Below, piece by piece: positions 1 to 8,779 of a stretch of 64,000 bases of DNA (position 1 is its first letter; the number at the start of each line of letters is the position of its first letter). The DNA is from Poriferisodalis sp965208895 (GTDB lineage: Bacteria > Actinomycetota > Acidimicrobiia > Acidimicrobiales > Poriferisodalaceae). A program made the position numbers and the translations under genes. The stretch is from the NCBI RefSeq assembly GCF_965208895.1, contig NZ_OZ242363.1, positions 62,001 to 126,000 on the forward strand. Direction: 5' to 3'. The notes beneath the pieces were generated by a model that worked only from the letters and a program-made list of their open reading frames with translations, had not been told where the DNA came from and did not search any database.

Positions 1-385
1 ACTGGCGGTGCGATTCGGCGGCCTTTGGTGAGAAGTGTGGGAGCAGCAGCCGACGTGTCCAGCCGTGAATCGGCGGATCCTCGGAGATCGGCGCAGCGTT
101 GACGCCGTACTGCTGAAAGATCGGGTCTGCGAGCAGTTCCTCGACCAGCTCCGGAGGGGGAGATGTCACCAGCACATCGCTGCTCGAGAGCCCAGGGACC
201 ATCTTCGCCATGGCTTGGACGTCCTCGTACCGGGTCGGCAGGAAGGAGCCCCCCCAGCGTTCGGTGTGAGCGATCGGGCAGCGGCCGCGCAGCTCCTCCC
301 ACACCGGTGCCGGATCGGTCACGTAGCCCGGGTCGTAAATGTCGTAGTCGGTGTCCCAGTCGTCGACGGGTGCCGTATCGGTCAT
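1..385 (-). CDS. Cytochrome P450, N-terminal part (runs off the window edge)
   Basis: Translating the minus strand from the ATG at 385 gives 128 residues with no stop before the window edge. The protein starts MTDTAPVDDWDTDYDIYDPG, and its pattern (DPGYVTDPAPVWEELRGRCP, then AHTERWGGSFLPTRYEDV) matches residues 14-64 of the complete P450 at 2541-3752. The conserved SEDPPIH stretch, which precedes the helix C region, is also visible. The I-helix, ExxR and heme-cysteine motifs would lie outside the window. The gene lies 46 bp downstream of the double-TetR gene on the same strand, so the two are probably co-transcribed. It is expected to be a soluble monooxygenase of the bacterial CYP type that takes electrons from a ferredoxin; the substrate is unknown. 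Confidence 0.85.
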   Translation of the reverse strand, partial: MTDTAPVDDWDTDYDIYDPGYVTDPAPVWEELRGRCPIAHTERWGGSFLPTRYEDVQAMAKMVPGLSSSDVLVTSPPPELVEELLADPIFQQYGVNAAPISEDPPIHGWTRRLLLPHFSPKAAESHRQ

Positions 386-431
386 GGGCGGTTTCCTTCT
401 TGGCTCGGAGTACTGAATCTTGGGAAAGTCT

Positions 432-1601
432 CTACATCTCGAAGTCGAGCATGCGGGCGAGCAGTGTGGCGGCGCGCGGCTCAAGCTCTCGCGGGTTTCG
501 CCGCAGTGCTGTGGCGAAGAGTGGCTCGAAAAGTGTCCACGCCAGTTGAGCCGCAGCAACGAGCACGTAGCGGCAGCGTTGGGACGGGTTCGGCTCGCCA
601 TACCGGCTGCGGTGCCGGTCGAGCAATGCGCCGACTACCGGAAAATGGTCACCCTCGCGCGCCAATTTGGCGTCGAGTGCGACGTGAGTCAGCGCTCGCA
701 CGTAGCCCAGGTATTCCCGCATGGAAAAGAAGTCCGGCATGGAGTCGGGGCCCGACTCGGCTGCGTAGAACTGGTCGCGCATCTGCCGCGACGCCTGAGT
801 CAGCACTTCGCCCGCAGAGCCGAAGTAGTGGTGAATGAGTCCGTAGTTGACCCCGGCTCGCGAAGCCAGTTGGCGCCCCGAGATTGAAGCGGGCGTTCTG
901 CTGGCCAGAAGTTCGATGGCTGCGGCCACGAGACGGCTCTCGACTTGGACTCGGCCGCTAGTGCGCGATCGCGTCGGTGTGCGAGGCCCGCGTGCCTGCA
1001 GTGGCCGGGCCGGGATCTCGTCCCCGACGAATGGTCCTCGCCCGGCGTGCAGACGCTCGATCATCATCACCAACTCGCGGTCAGCGAGCTCGGTGACATC
1101 GTCGAGGCCGGCCGAACGCACGAGCGGGGTCCGGTGGATGCTCACCCCGAGCTGCATGGCGCACGACAGCACTACGCACGTGTCGAGCGCGTCGGCGGTC
1201 AGCTCGGGTCGCAGCATCCGCAGTCCATCGCGATAGCGGTGGACGATCGGATTCTCGGGCCGCAGCGCGAGTGTCGCCTGATCGAGCTGGATCTGGGTCA
1301 GCACCCGCACAAAGGTGTCGTGCCGCATCACCGTTCCGGCGGTGGGCACCAAGGCGCCGGGCGGGAAGGCGTCTGCGACGAACGCATTGCTGAGCCGGTC
1401 GAGCACGTGGCGGCACAGTTCTCGCTTGGAGCCGAAGTGCCGGTGGATCTGCGCGTAGTTGACGCCAGCGGCCTCCGCGATGCGCCGGCCCGAGACTGCG
1501 GAAGGTGGCTCGGCCGACAGGAGCTCGGTCGCGGCCTCGACCACCGCAGTCGCAGGATGGAGTCCCGAGCGACTGCGGTGGTCGGCGTCCGTTGCAGCCA
1601 T
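432..1601 (-). CDS. Tandem TetR-type transcriptional regulator (two fused repressor units)
   Basis: The 389-residue protein holds two TetR N-terminal DNA-binding domains. The first is at about residues 15-75 (core GRRIAEAAGVNYAQIHRHFG) and the second at about 212-270 (core GRQLASRAGVNYGLIHHYFG). Each is followed by a helical ligand-binding-like region. Normal TetR proteins are about 200 residues long and dimerise, so this looks like a head-to-tail fusion of two paralogs working as a covalent dimer. It is transcribed toward the partial P450 at 1-385 and divergently from the dioxygenase at 1666. A GCGGCG/CGCCGC inverted repeat lies in the 64-bp gap at 1627-1641. Control of the flanking oxidative genes is inferred from position only. 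Confidence 0.85.
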   Translation of the reverse strand: MAATDADHRSRSGLHPATAVVEAATELLSAEPPSAVSGRRIAEAAGVNYAQIHRHFGSKRELCRHVLDRLSNAFVADAFPPGALVPTAGTVMRHDTFVRVLTQIQLDQATLALRPENPIVHRYRDGLRMLRPELTADALDTCVVLSCAMQLGVSIHRTPLVRSAGLDDVTELADRELVMMIERLHAGRGPFVGDEIPARPLQARGPRTPTRSRTSGRVQVESRLVAAAIELLASRTPASISGRQLASRAGVNYGLIHHYFGSAGEVLTQASRQMRDQFYAAESGPDSMPDFFSMREYLGYVRALTHVALDAKLAREGDHFPVVGALLDRHRSRYGEPNPSQRCRYVLVAAAQLAWTLFEPLFATALRRNPRELEPRAATLLARMLDFEM

Positions 1602-1626
1602 ACGGCTAATCTAGGCCCAGAACGAC

Positions 1627-1641
1627 GCGGCGGAGCGCCGC
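1627..1641. promoter_or_regulatory. Inverted repeat in the divergent gap, candidate TetR operator
   Basis: GCGGCG (1627-1632) and CGCCGC (1636-1641) form a perfect 6-bp inverted repeat around GAG. The repeat sits between the divergent starts at 1601 and 1666 and overlaps the leader of the dioxygenase gene. It is short and GC-rich, so chance cannot be excluded. Confidence 0.3.
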
Positions 1642-1665
1642 AATCTGCTGCAGAGGGGAAACGAC

Positions 1666-2511
1666 GTGCGTATCGACGCCGTGAAACCGAAGGATTACAA
1701 CCGATTCAGGGTCGAGCCGCTGACCGGCACGATCGGCGCAGAGATCGCAGGGGTCGACCTGCGTGAATTCGATGACGAGCTGATCGCCGAGCTGCACGAT
1801 GCATGGATGTCACACAAGGTGCTGTTCTTCCGCGACCAGGATCTGACGCAGGCCCAGCATGTGGCCTACGGACAGTCAGTTGGCGAGCTGGAGATTCATC
1901 CCTTTACGCGCAATGTGACCGAGCACCCCGAGATCATCGTGCTCGAGTCGACAGCGGAGAAATTCCAGGCTGCAGAAACCTGGCACAGCGACGTCTCGTT
2001 TCGGGAGTGCCCGCCCCTGGGCTCGGTGCTGCTGGGTCGGATCGTCCCGCCGTACAGCGGCGATACCTGCTGGGCCAACATGGAACTGGCGTATGAGCTG
2101 CTGCCTGACAGCCTGAAGGACGACATCGACGGGCTGTACGCGATTCACTCGTTCGTCAAGGCGTTCGGCCGCAACATGAGTGCCGAGGAACGGGAACAGG
2201 CTGCGCTCGACTACCCCGACCAGAAGCACCCCATCGTGCGCACGCATCCGGTGACCGGCGCCAAGATTCTGTACATCAACCGGTCGTTCGTGCTGACCAT
2301 CGACGGCATGACACCCGAAGAGAGCCGGAGTCTCCGCTACCGGCTGTACGAGCAGTCGATGTTGCCGGAGGTGCAATGCCGGTTTCGCTGGCGCCCAGGA
2401 TCAATCGCCCAGTGGGACAATCGCTGCACGCAGCACTACGCCGTGCCTGACCATGGGGGACGGCACCGGCGAATGGAACGAGTCACGCTGGTCGGCGACC
2501 GACCGGTGTGA
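1666..2511 (+). CDS. TauD/TfdA-family Fe(II)/2-oxoglutarate dioxygenase
   Basis: This 281-residue protein has the facial triad of the TauD/TfdA family: H107 and D109 in ETWHSDVSF and H257 in TQHYAV, with a cluster of C-terminal arginines (268-272) placed to bind 2-oxoglutarate. Enzymes of this family hydroxylate a substrate using O2 and 2-oxoglutarate, often releasing sulfite or an aldehyde from sulfonates or aryloxyacetates. The actual substrate cannot be read here. The GTG start has a good ribosome site (GAGGGG, about 8 nt upstream). A P450 gene follows 29 bp downstream on the same strand, so the two probably form an oxidative operon under the divergent TetR-like regulator. Confidence 0.9.
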   Translation: MRIDAVKPKDYNRFRVEPLTGTIGAEIAGVDLREFDDELIAELHDAWMSHKVLFFRDQDLTQAQHVAYGQSVGELEIHPFTRNVTEHPEIIVLESTAEKFQAAETWHSDVSFRECPPLGSVLLGRIVPPYSGDTCWANMELAYELLPDSLKDDIDGLYAIHSFVKAFGRNMSAEEREQAALDYPDQKHPIVRTHPVTGAKILYINRSFVLTIDGMTPEESRSLRYRLYEQSMLPEVQCRFRWRPGSIAQWDNRCTQHYAVPDHGGRHRRMERVTLVGDRPV

Positions 2512-2540
2512 ACCACAAGCGCCGAGATTGAAGTGCAGCG

Positions 2541-3752
2541 ATGACTTACACCGACGATGCCACCTCTGCCATTCCGCCCGTCGACGACTTCGCCACCGAC
2601 TGGGACTTCAACGACCCCGCATGGGTGAGCGATCCCTATCCGATATGGAAGGAGCTGCGCGAACGCTGCCCGGTAGCGCACTCACAGCGGTTCAACGAGG
2701 GCGCATGGCTCCCGTTGCGCTATGACGACATCGTCGCTATCGCCAATGACGCCGAGACGTTCTCCAACGTGCACCATGGCATTCGGCGTGGAGGCACTGC
2801 TGATCGCGGCTACTTCCCGCCGATCAACAGCGATCCTCCAGAACACTTGGAGATTCGGCGAACGCTGCTGCCGTTCTTCGCGCCGCGACGAATCGAGCAG
2901 TGGCGTGAGCACATCGCCGCGGACTGCGAGGAACGAGTCCGGGTGATCGTCGAGCGAGGTCACGGTGACGCGGCGGTCGAGTACAGCCAGCACATCCCTG
3001 TTGGGGCAATTGCCGTCATCTTGGGAATCGACCCCGCCGATGGCGATCAGTTCCGCGATTGGGTCCGCCAAATCCTGCAGGTCGGGCTGGATGATGCGGT
3101 AGCGATGCAGCGAGCGGTAGCGGAAATCCGCGACTACATGGCTCAAGCGATGACCGAGCGACGCAAGACGCCCGGTGACGACCTGATCAGCCATCTCGTC
3201 ACCACCGAGATGGCAGGAGAACCGCTTCCCGATCACCTCATTGAGCGAATGCTTGTGCTGCAGCTGATCGCCGGCATCGACACAACCTGGAGCTCCATCG
3301 GCGCGGCGTTGTGGCACCTCGCCGTTCACGACGACGACCGGCGACGGCTGGTGGCGGAACCCGAATTGCTGCCGACTGCGATTGAAGAGTTTCTGCGGGC
3401 GTACGCACCGGTCAACGTGGTGCGGCGGGTCACAACCGATGCAGAAATCAACGGTGTCGCCGTGCACGAGGGGGACCACCTGATGATGACGTTCCCGATC
3501 GGGTGCCGGGACCCTGAGAAGTTCGATCGGGCCGACGAGGTCGTCATCGACCGCGCCGAGAATCGGCACATCGCATTCGGCTCGGGCATCCACCGCTGCA
3601 TCGGCTCGAATCTGGCTCGCCTCGAGATGGAATTCGCACTCGACACCTGGCTCCGGCACATTCCGGAGTACTCGATCGCACCCGGGGCGGAAGTCACCTG
3701 GTCGACGGGGCAGATCCGCGGGCCTCGCTCGATCCCAATCGTCATCGATTGA
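2541..3752 (+). CDS. Cytochrome P450
   Basis: This is a complete 403-residue soluble bacterial P450. The I-helix oxygen-activation motif AGIDTT is at 244-249, the ExxR motif is E283-FL-R286, and the heme loop FGSGIHRCIG at 346-355 supplies C353 as thiolate ligand. The length is typical of class I CYPs that depend on ferredoxin and a reductase; neither partner is encoded nearby. It closely resembles the truncated P450 at 1-385 in its N-terminal 60 residues, so the locus carries two paralogs on opposite sides of the regulator. It hydroxylates an unknown small hydrophobic substrate. Confidence 0.95.
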   Translation: MTYTDDATSAIPPVDDFATDWDFNDPAWVSDPYPIWKELRERCPVAHSQRFNEGAWLPLRYDDIVAIANDAETFSNVHHGIRRGGTADRGYFPPINSDPPEHLEIRRTLLPFFAPRRIEQWREHIAADCEERVRVIVERGHGDAAVEYSQHIPVGAIAVILGIDPADGDQFRDWVRQILQVGLDDAVAMQRAVAEIRDYMAQAMTERRKTPGDDLISHLVTTEMAGEPLPDHLIERMLVLQLIAGIDTTWSSIGAALWHLAVHDDDRRRLVAEPELLPTAIEEFLRAYAPVNVVRRVTTDAEINGVAVHEGDHLMMTFPIGCRDPEKFDRADEVVIDRAENRHIAFGSGIHRCIGSNLARLEMEFALDTWLRHIPEYSIAPGAEVTWSTGQIRGPRSIPIVID

Positions 3753-3966
3753 CCTACAGCGCCCCCGGCATTCCTCGCCATTTGAAACCCAGAATTCGTC
3801 GCTGGTAACCCAGCACGGCCCCATTGCTGACCTGCTCTGCGTCAACCGTCACAAAGCCGTAGCACACCGTCAAGCGCGATAGGGCGCAGGCTCACTATCG
3901 TGCAGCCACTTGGCTAGCGCTGTGGACTTCAGGGGACGGCGCAGAGAATTCTGGGAGGGCAATCTC

Positions 3967-5667
3967 GTGAGAGGGCCTACACGGCGCGTGACGCGCCTCA
4001 TGACTGTGCTGCTCGCGTTCGCTTTGGTGGCGAGCGCCTGCGGGGGCGGAGACGGAGACTCGGATTCCGGATCCGGTACTGCGTCGGCAACGACGGCGGC
4101 GCCGGCGACCACCGCGGCGACACCCGCACCTGCGACGACACAGGCGCAGACACAGGTGACGATCGCTGCGGTCGAGCAGACAACCACAACGCAAGGCGCA
4201 GTGACGACGACGCAGGCTCCGGTGCCCGAACCTGAGGGCACGTTGCGAATGGTCGAGTTCTCCCCGGTGACGAGCTTCAATCCGGCGGCCAGCCAGACGG
4301 CTCAGAGCGCCTATCTCTACCCGCATTACGACACGCTGACGCGCCAACGCAACGACCTCAGCTTGGAGCCGTCCCTCGCGACATCGTGGACCCAGCCATC
4401 GCCGAACGTCTGGCGCTTCACCGTGCGTGACGATGTGGTCTTCCATGACGGAGCCGCGTTCAATGCCCAGGTCGCCGTGGACAACATGAACTACCACGCT
4501 TCGTTCGCAGGCAACCCGAACGCTGCGACATGGGCAGTCTTCGCCGAAGCCCGCGTCATCGACGACACCACCTTCGAGGTCGAGTTCGCCAACCCAGCGC
4601 CTCAGTTCCCGCTTGAGATGTCGATGGTCATGGGAATGATGATCAGCCCGAACGCGCTGGACGGGCGAGACCTCACCCGTGACCCGCAAGGCTCGGGGCC
4701 GTGGATCTGGTCAGAGGCTGACAGCCAGGCCGGCGTGACCGAGGTGTACGATCTCAACCCCAACTACTGGAATCCCGCTGATCAGGGCGTCGAGACGGTC
4801 ACGGTCACTGCCGTTCCCGACAACAATGCCCGCTTGAACGCGTTGCTGACCGGGGAAGCCGACATCATGGCGACGACGCGTGACGCCCAGATCGACGCAG
4901 CTCTCGAAGCGGACATGGTGCTGGTCTCGGTGCCGAACTTCTTCGCATACATCTTGATCACGGGCCGTGACGGCGTCATCGATGAGCCGCTCGGCGATGA
5001 ACGTGTGCGGCGCGCAATCCTGCTGTCGCTGGACCGTGACGCGTATGCCAATGCGATCCACTCGGGCAAGGCCGACAGCCTCGGCGGCATCTATCCGCCG
5101 GCGTTCACCCAATTCAACGTGCCGGAGCTTGACGACAAGTACAGCTATGACCCCGAAGAGGCGCGCCGCCTGCTCGCTGAGGCCGGCTACCCCGACGGCG
5201 TGACGATCCAGATGCCGATCATGCCTGCCATCAACCCGATCGTGGAGTTCGTGATCCAGATGCTCGGAGCCTCCGGCATCAGCATCGATCTGATCCAGAT
5301 CAACAATGGCGAGCTCGGACCGGGAACCGCAGGGGGCAATTGGGGCATGTCGTGGTTCCGCGATCTGTTGGTGCACCCCGCCCGCGATCTCGGCAAGTTC
5401 ACCGCGAAGGAAGGCCGATTCAACGCCTTCAATCTCGACGACACCGCTGGGCTGCATGCGACCCTGCTCGAAGCACTCGAGGCGACTGATCCTGCGGAGT
5501 CGTTCGAGAGCTACGCCGAAGTCATGGAAGGCCTGATCGACCTCGGTGTCGTACTGCCGCTGGCACACGGAGGACAGAACGGCATGTACGCCCCGTACCT
5601 CACTGGGGTGACCATGGGCCTCAACATGCAGGCGCCCATGCCGTACGGTGTGCGGATCAACAACTGA
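3967..5667 (+). CDS. ABC transporter substrate-binding lipoprotein, family 5 (peptide type)
   Basis: This is the extracellular receptor of the ABC importer that follows. The GTG at 3967 is preferred because GGGAGGG lies 8 nt upstream and a lipoprotein signal follows directly: a basic start, the hydrophobic run LLAFALVASAC, and the lipid-modified Cys25. An upstream in-frame TTG at 3910 has no ribosome site. A Thr/Ala/Pro-rich linker (about residues 35-85) spaces the domain from the membrane. The rest has the SBP_bac_5 pattern, for example PSLATSWTQPSPNVWRFTVR and later RRAILLSLDRDAYAN. The mature protein (566 residues with signal) is of normal length. The ligand could be an oligopeptide, opine, nickel chelate or another small solute. 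Confidence 0.92.
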   Translation: MRGPTRRVTRLMTVLLAFALVASACGGGDGDSDSGSGTASATTAAPATTAATPAPATTQAQTQVTIAAVEQTTTTQGAVTTTQAPVPEPEGTLRMVEFSPVTSFNPAASQTAQSAYLYPHYDTLTRQRNDLSLEPSLATSWTQPSPNVWRFTVRDDVVFHDGAAFNAQVAVDNMNYHASFAGNPNAATWAVFAEARVIDDTTFEVEFANPAPQFPLEMSMVMGMMISPNALDGRDLTRDPQGSGPWIWSEADSQAGVTEVYDLNPNYWNPADQGVETVTVTAVPDNNARLNALLTGEADIMATTRDAQIDAALEADMVLVSVPNFFAYILITGRDGVIDEPLGDERVRRAILLSLDRDAYANAIHSGKADSLGGIYPPAFTQFNVPELDDKYSYDPEEARRLLAEAGYPDGVTIQMPIMPAINPIVEFVIQMLGASGISIDLIQINNGELGPGTAGGNWGMSWFRDLLVHPARDLGKFTAKEGRFNAFNLDDTAGLHATLLEALEATDPAESFESYAEVMEGLIDLGVVLPLAHGGQNGMYAPYLTGVTMGLNMQAPMPYGVRINN

Positions 5668-5701
5668 TCGGCTGAAGCCTTTTCCCATACGATCATTGAC
5701 G

Positions 5702-5729
5702 GTGGCCGGGAGCTGAGGCTCCCGGCCAC
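5702..5729 (+). terminator. Strong stem-loop between receptor gene and permease genes
   Basis: GTGGCCGGGAGC (5702-5713) and GCTCCCGGCCAC (5718-5729) form a perfect 12-bp stem with a TGAG loop. No T-run follows, so a leaky terminator or an mRNA-stabilising element is more likely than a full terminator. Placed after the receptor gene, it would let the receptor be made in excess over the membrane subunits. Confidence 0.6.
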
Positions 5730-5783
5730 TGGTCTTCGAGCGGTCAGAGGGGGATTCTCGATGAGGCAGAAGGGTGGGATGCG

Positions 5784-6728
5784 TTGACCCGTCTGCTGGT
5801 GAGTCGAGTCGTCGCGGCCATTCCGTTGATGTTCGGCGTAGCCACGCTGGTGTTCTTCCTGGCTCAGGTGAACCCGGTCGATCCCGCGGCAACCATCGTG
5901 GGCGAGGATGCGACGCTGGAGGTGATCGCCGAGAAGCGGGCTGAGCTCGGCATCGACCGCCCGCTGGTGGTCCAGTACTGGGACTGGCTGAACAGCGCAA
6001 TTGTGGGGGATCTCGGTACCAACTGGTTCAACGGCGAGAAAATCACCACCGAGCTGCGGGATCGCATACCGGTGACCCTGTCCATGGTGTTCGGCTCGCT
6101 GATCGTGTCGATAGCGGTGGGCAGTGCGTTCGGGGTGTTCGCCGCATTGAAGACAGGCAGGTGGCCGGACCGGACCATCACGGTCGTTTCGTCGCTCGGC
6201 CTCGCCGTGCCGAATTTCTGGATCGGCCTAGTGCTGGCGTACTACGTAGGAGTCAAGCTGCAGTGGCTGCCGGCCATTTGGCCCACGACTCAGCCCGACT
6301 CCATCACGACTTGGATCGAGGCACTGATACTGCCGTGCATCGCTCTCGGCATTTCCGCGTCAGCAGCGATTGCTCGTCAGGCCCGCTCGTCGATGATCGG
6401 CGTGCTCCAGCGGGACTACGTGCGCACGGCGCTCGCCAAAGGGCTTCCGGTACGACGCGTGGTCTCACGACACGCCATCCGCAATGCGGCCATCCCCGTG
6501 GTCACGCTGGCCGGGTTTCAGACCTCGGCGCTGATCGGCGGATCGATCTTCGTCGAGTTCGTGTTCAACGTGCCCGGATTAGGACGCTTCGGTGTCGATG
6601 CCATCCTGCGCCAGAACATGCCGGCCCTGCTGGGCTTTGTCATGGTGACTGCGCTCGTCGTCGTCGTTGTCAACATCGTGCTCGACCTCAGCTACGCCTG
6701 GCTCAATCCGAAGGTGAGGCCGGAATGA
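5784..6728 (+). CDS. ABC transporter permease, DppB/OppB type
   Basis: This is a 314-residue integral membrane protein with about six hydrophobic segments (first at about 8-28). It has the binding-protein-dependent permease signature near the C-terminus, including the EAA-like loop at DYVRTALAKGLPVRRVVSRH and a GGSIFVEFVFNVPGLGRFG stretch typical of DppB. It starts at TTG 5784 with AAGGGTGGG just upstream. The nearby ATG at 5780 is out of frame and closes after two codons. It overlaps the next gene by ATGA at 6725-6728, so the two are translationally coupled. It forms the membrane channel with the permease half of the next protein. Confidence 0.93.
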   Translation: MTRLLVSRVVAAIPLMFGVATLVFFLAQVNPVDPAATIVGEDATLEVIAEKRAELGIDRPLVVQYWDWLNSAIVGDLGTNWFNGEKITTELRDRIPVTLSMVFGSLIVSIAVGSAFGVFAALKTGRWPDRTITVVSSLGLAVPNFWIGLVLAYYVGVKLQWLPAIWPTTQPDSITTWIEALILPCIALGISASAAIARQARSSMIGVLQRDYVRTALAKGLPVRRVVSRHAIRNAAIPVVTLAGFQTSALIGGSIFVEFVFNVPGLGRFGVDAILRQNMPALLGFVMVTALVVVVVNIVLDLSYAWLNPKVRPE

Positions 6729-8779
6729 GCGACGCACTCGCAGGTCTGGCCGGCGCAGGGGACATCGGCAACGTGGCTGGTTCCACGCCGTCGCCGGGTG
6801 AATCGGCCGCTGGCGAGATGCGGAGCCGCTTCTGGGCACGGCTCCGGCGCAACAAGGTGGCGATGGCTGGCGCGGCCTACCTCGTGCTCGTGGTCCTGGT
6901 GTCGCTGTTTGCGCCTCTGTTGACGCCGCACGATGAGACATTCGCGACCCGCTTCCAGGACATCCTGTTCAGCCCGGGCGACAGTGGATACCTGCTCGGC
7001 ACCGATCATGTCGGTCGCGACATCTTGACGCGCATCTTCTTCGGCGCTCGCTACGCACTCATCGCCGGCGCCGAAGCCGTGCTTGTGGCGCTCGCCATCG
7101 GCGTGCCGCTGGGCCTGACCATCGGCTACTTCCGCGGATGGGTGGATCGCATCGTGATGCGATTCGTGGAGATCGTTGTCGCGGTGCCAGCGGTAGTGAT
7201 GGCCATGGCCATCATCACCGGCCTGGGAACCGGGCTCACCAACGCAATGTTGGCCATCGGCTTGGTGTTCTCGATGATCATCACCCGTCTGACGCGAGCT
7301 GAGGTCTTCGCTGCGCGCGAGGAGTTCTACGTCGACGGGGCGAAGGCGTCGGGTGCTTCGGAACGGCGCGTGATGTGGCGCCACATCCTGCCCAATATTG
7401 CGCCACCGCTCATCGTACAGACCACGTTGCTGTTCGCCCAGGCGGTGCTGGCAGAAGCCGCCCTGAGTTTCCTCGGGATCGGCGCAGATGCGAGCCAGGC
7501 CAGCTGGGGCCGGATGCTGCGCGATGCCGAGATCAGCATCGACCGCACCATCTGGCCGGCCATCCCGCCGGGTATCGCCATCTTTCTCACGGTGGTCGCA
7601 TTCAATGTGTTCGGTGACGGGCTGCGCGACGCATTCGCCCGTGAGGCGCGCGGCGGGCGGGTAGGCGTCGGCGATGTCATCCCCAAGGAGCGCGGCGCAG
7701 CGGCAGCGCCCCCAAGGCCGCCCGGCGGCGGCGACCCCTTGCTGAGCCTGCGAGGACTCGACATCGTCTTCCCCAAGCCCGGCGAACGCACCGACATGAC
7801 TGTCGTGCAGAATGTCAATCTGGACATCGGCCGTGGCGAAGTCATGGCACTCGTCGGCGAATCGGGCTCCGGCAAGACCATCACCGGGCTGTCGCTGATG
7901 GGTTTGGTGCCCGACCCGGGCCAGGCCTCAGCGGAATCCATCGTGCTCGACGGCCGAGAGCTCGTCGGGATGGAATTCAACGAGCTCCGATGGATTCGCG
8001 GCCGGGAGATCGGCATCATCTTCCAGGAGCCATCGGCTGCGCTGAATCCTGCCTACACGGTGGGTCGTCAGGTCGCGGAACCTTTGCGGGTCCATTTGGG
8101 CATGACCAAACGCGAGGCGCGCGAGCGGGTCATCGAACTTTTCACAGAGGTAGGCATACCCGAGCCTGACAAGCGCATTGACGCATTCCCGCACCAGTTC
8201 TCCGGCGGCATGGCGCAGCGGGTCATGATCGCCATGGCGCTCTCCTGCGAGCCGAAACTGCTGATCGCTGACGAGCCGACGACGGCGCTGGATGTGACCG
8301 TGCAGGGTCAGATGCTCGATCTTGTCGGAGAGCTGGCCCGTTCGCGTGGCCTGTCAGTCTTGCTCATCACCCATGACTTGGGCGTCGTGGCCGACCTGGC
8401 CGACCGAGTTGCGGTCATGTATGCGGGAGAGATCGTCGAGACGGGTCGCTTGGCGGAGGTATTCGCTGCGCCGCGTCACCCTTACACCGAAGGACTCATT
8501 GCGGCGATTCCGCGAAATGAGCCGCGCTCAGGCGACCTGCCCACGATTCCAGGGGTCGTTCCTCCGCCGTGGGAATGGCCAGATCGATGCCACTTCGCAG
8601 ACCGCTGTCAATACGAGGCAGTCGAATGCCGGCGCGGCCCCGTCGAGTTGCGAGCGATGGGTGCGTCGCTCACTCGCTGCGAGCGCAGCCACGAACTCGA
8701 ATTGCAGGGCGTGGAGCACGCCGCCGCCGTCGGAGTCGCCGGATGGGAACAGTCCTCAGGCGGGGATGAGCCTGGATGA
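6725..8779 (+). CDS. Fused ABC permease (DppC type) and ATPase (DppD type)
   Basis: The ATG at 6725 overlaps the stop of the previous gene. The first 310 residues or so are a DppC permease with hydrophobic segments and an EAA loop at about 199-224. After an Ala/Pro-rich linker (about 322-336) comes a complete nucleotide-binding domain: Walker A GESGSGKT at 378-385, signature FSGGMAQR, Walker B LLIADEPTT, and the C-terminal oligopeptide-transporter extension with conserved cysteines (DRCHFADRCQYEAVEC). The 684-residue chain therefore joins a membrane subunit and its motor in one polypeptide, a variant of the usual five-gene dpp order. The open frame also extends upstream over the previous gene, but that part is only a shadow. 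Confidence 0.92.
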   Translation: MSDALAGLAGAGDIGNVAGSTPSPGESAAGEMRSRFWARLRRNKVAMAGAAYLVLVVLVSLFAPLLTPHDETFATRFQDILFSPGDSGYLLGTDHVGRDILTRIFFGARYALIAGAEAVLVALAIGVPLGLTIGYFRGWVDRIVMRFVEIVVAVPAVVMAMAIITGLGTGLTNAMLAIGLVFSMIITRLTRAEVFAAREEFYVDGAKASGASERRVMWRHILPNIAPPLIVQTTLLFAQAVLAEAALSFLGIGADASQASWGRMLRDAEISIDRTIWPAIPPGIAIFLTVVAFNVFGDGLRDAFAREARGGRVGVGDVIPKERGAAAAPPRPPGGGDPLLSLRGLDIVFPKPGERTDMTVVQNVNLDIGRGEVMALVGESGSGKTITGLSLMGLVPDPGQASAESIVLDGRELVGMEFNELRWIRGREIGIIFQEPSAALNPAYTVGRQVAEPLRVHLGMTKREARERVIELFTEVGIPEPDKRIDAFPHQFSGGMAQRVMIAMALSCEPKLLIADEPTTALDVTVQGQMLDLVGELARSRGLSVLLITHDLGVVADLADRVAVMYAGEIVETGRLAEVFAAPRHPYTEGLIAAIPRNEPRSGDLPTIPGVVPPPWEWPDRCHFADRCQYEAVECRRGPVELRAMGASLTRCERSHELELQGVEHAAAVGVAGWEQSSGGDEPG

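Noticed and set aside
2682..3845. 387-codon minus-strand frame across the P450
   Set aside because: Composition is that of an antisense shadow, and the plus strand carries all P450 motifs.
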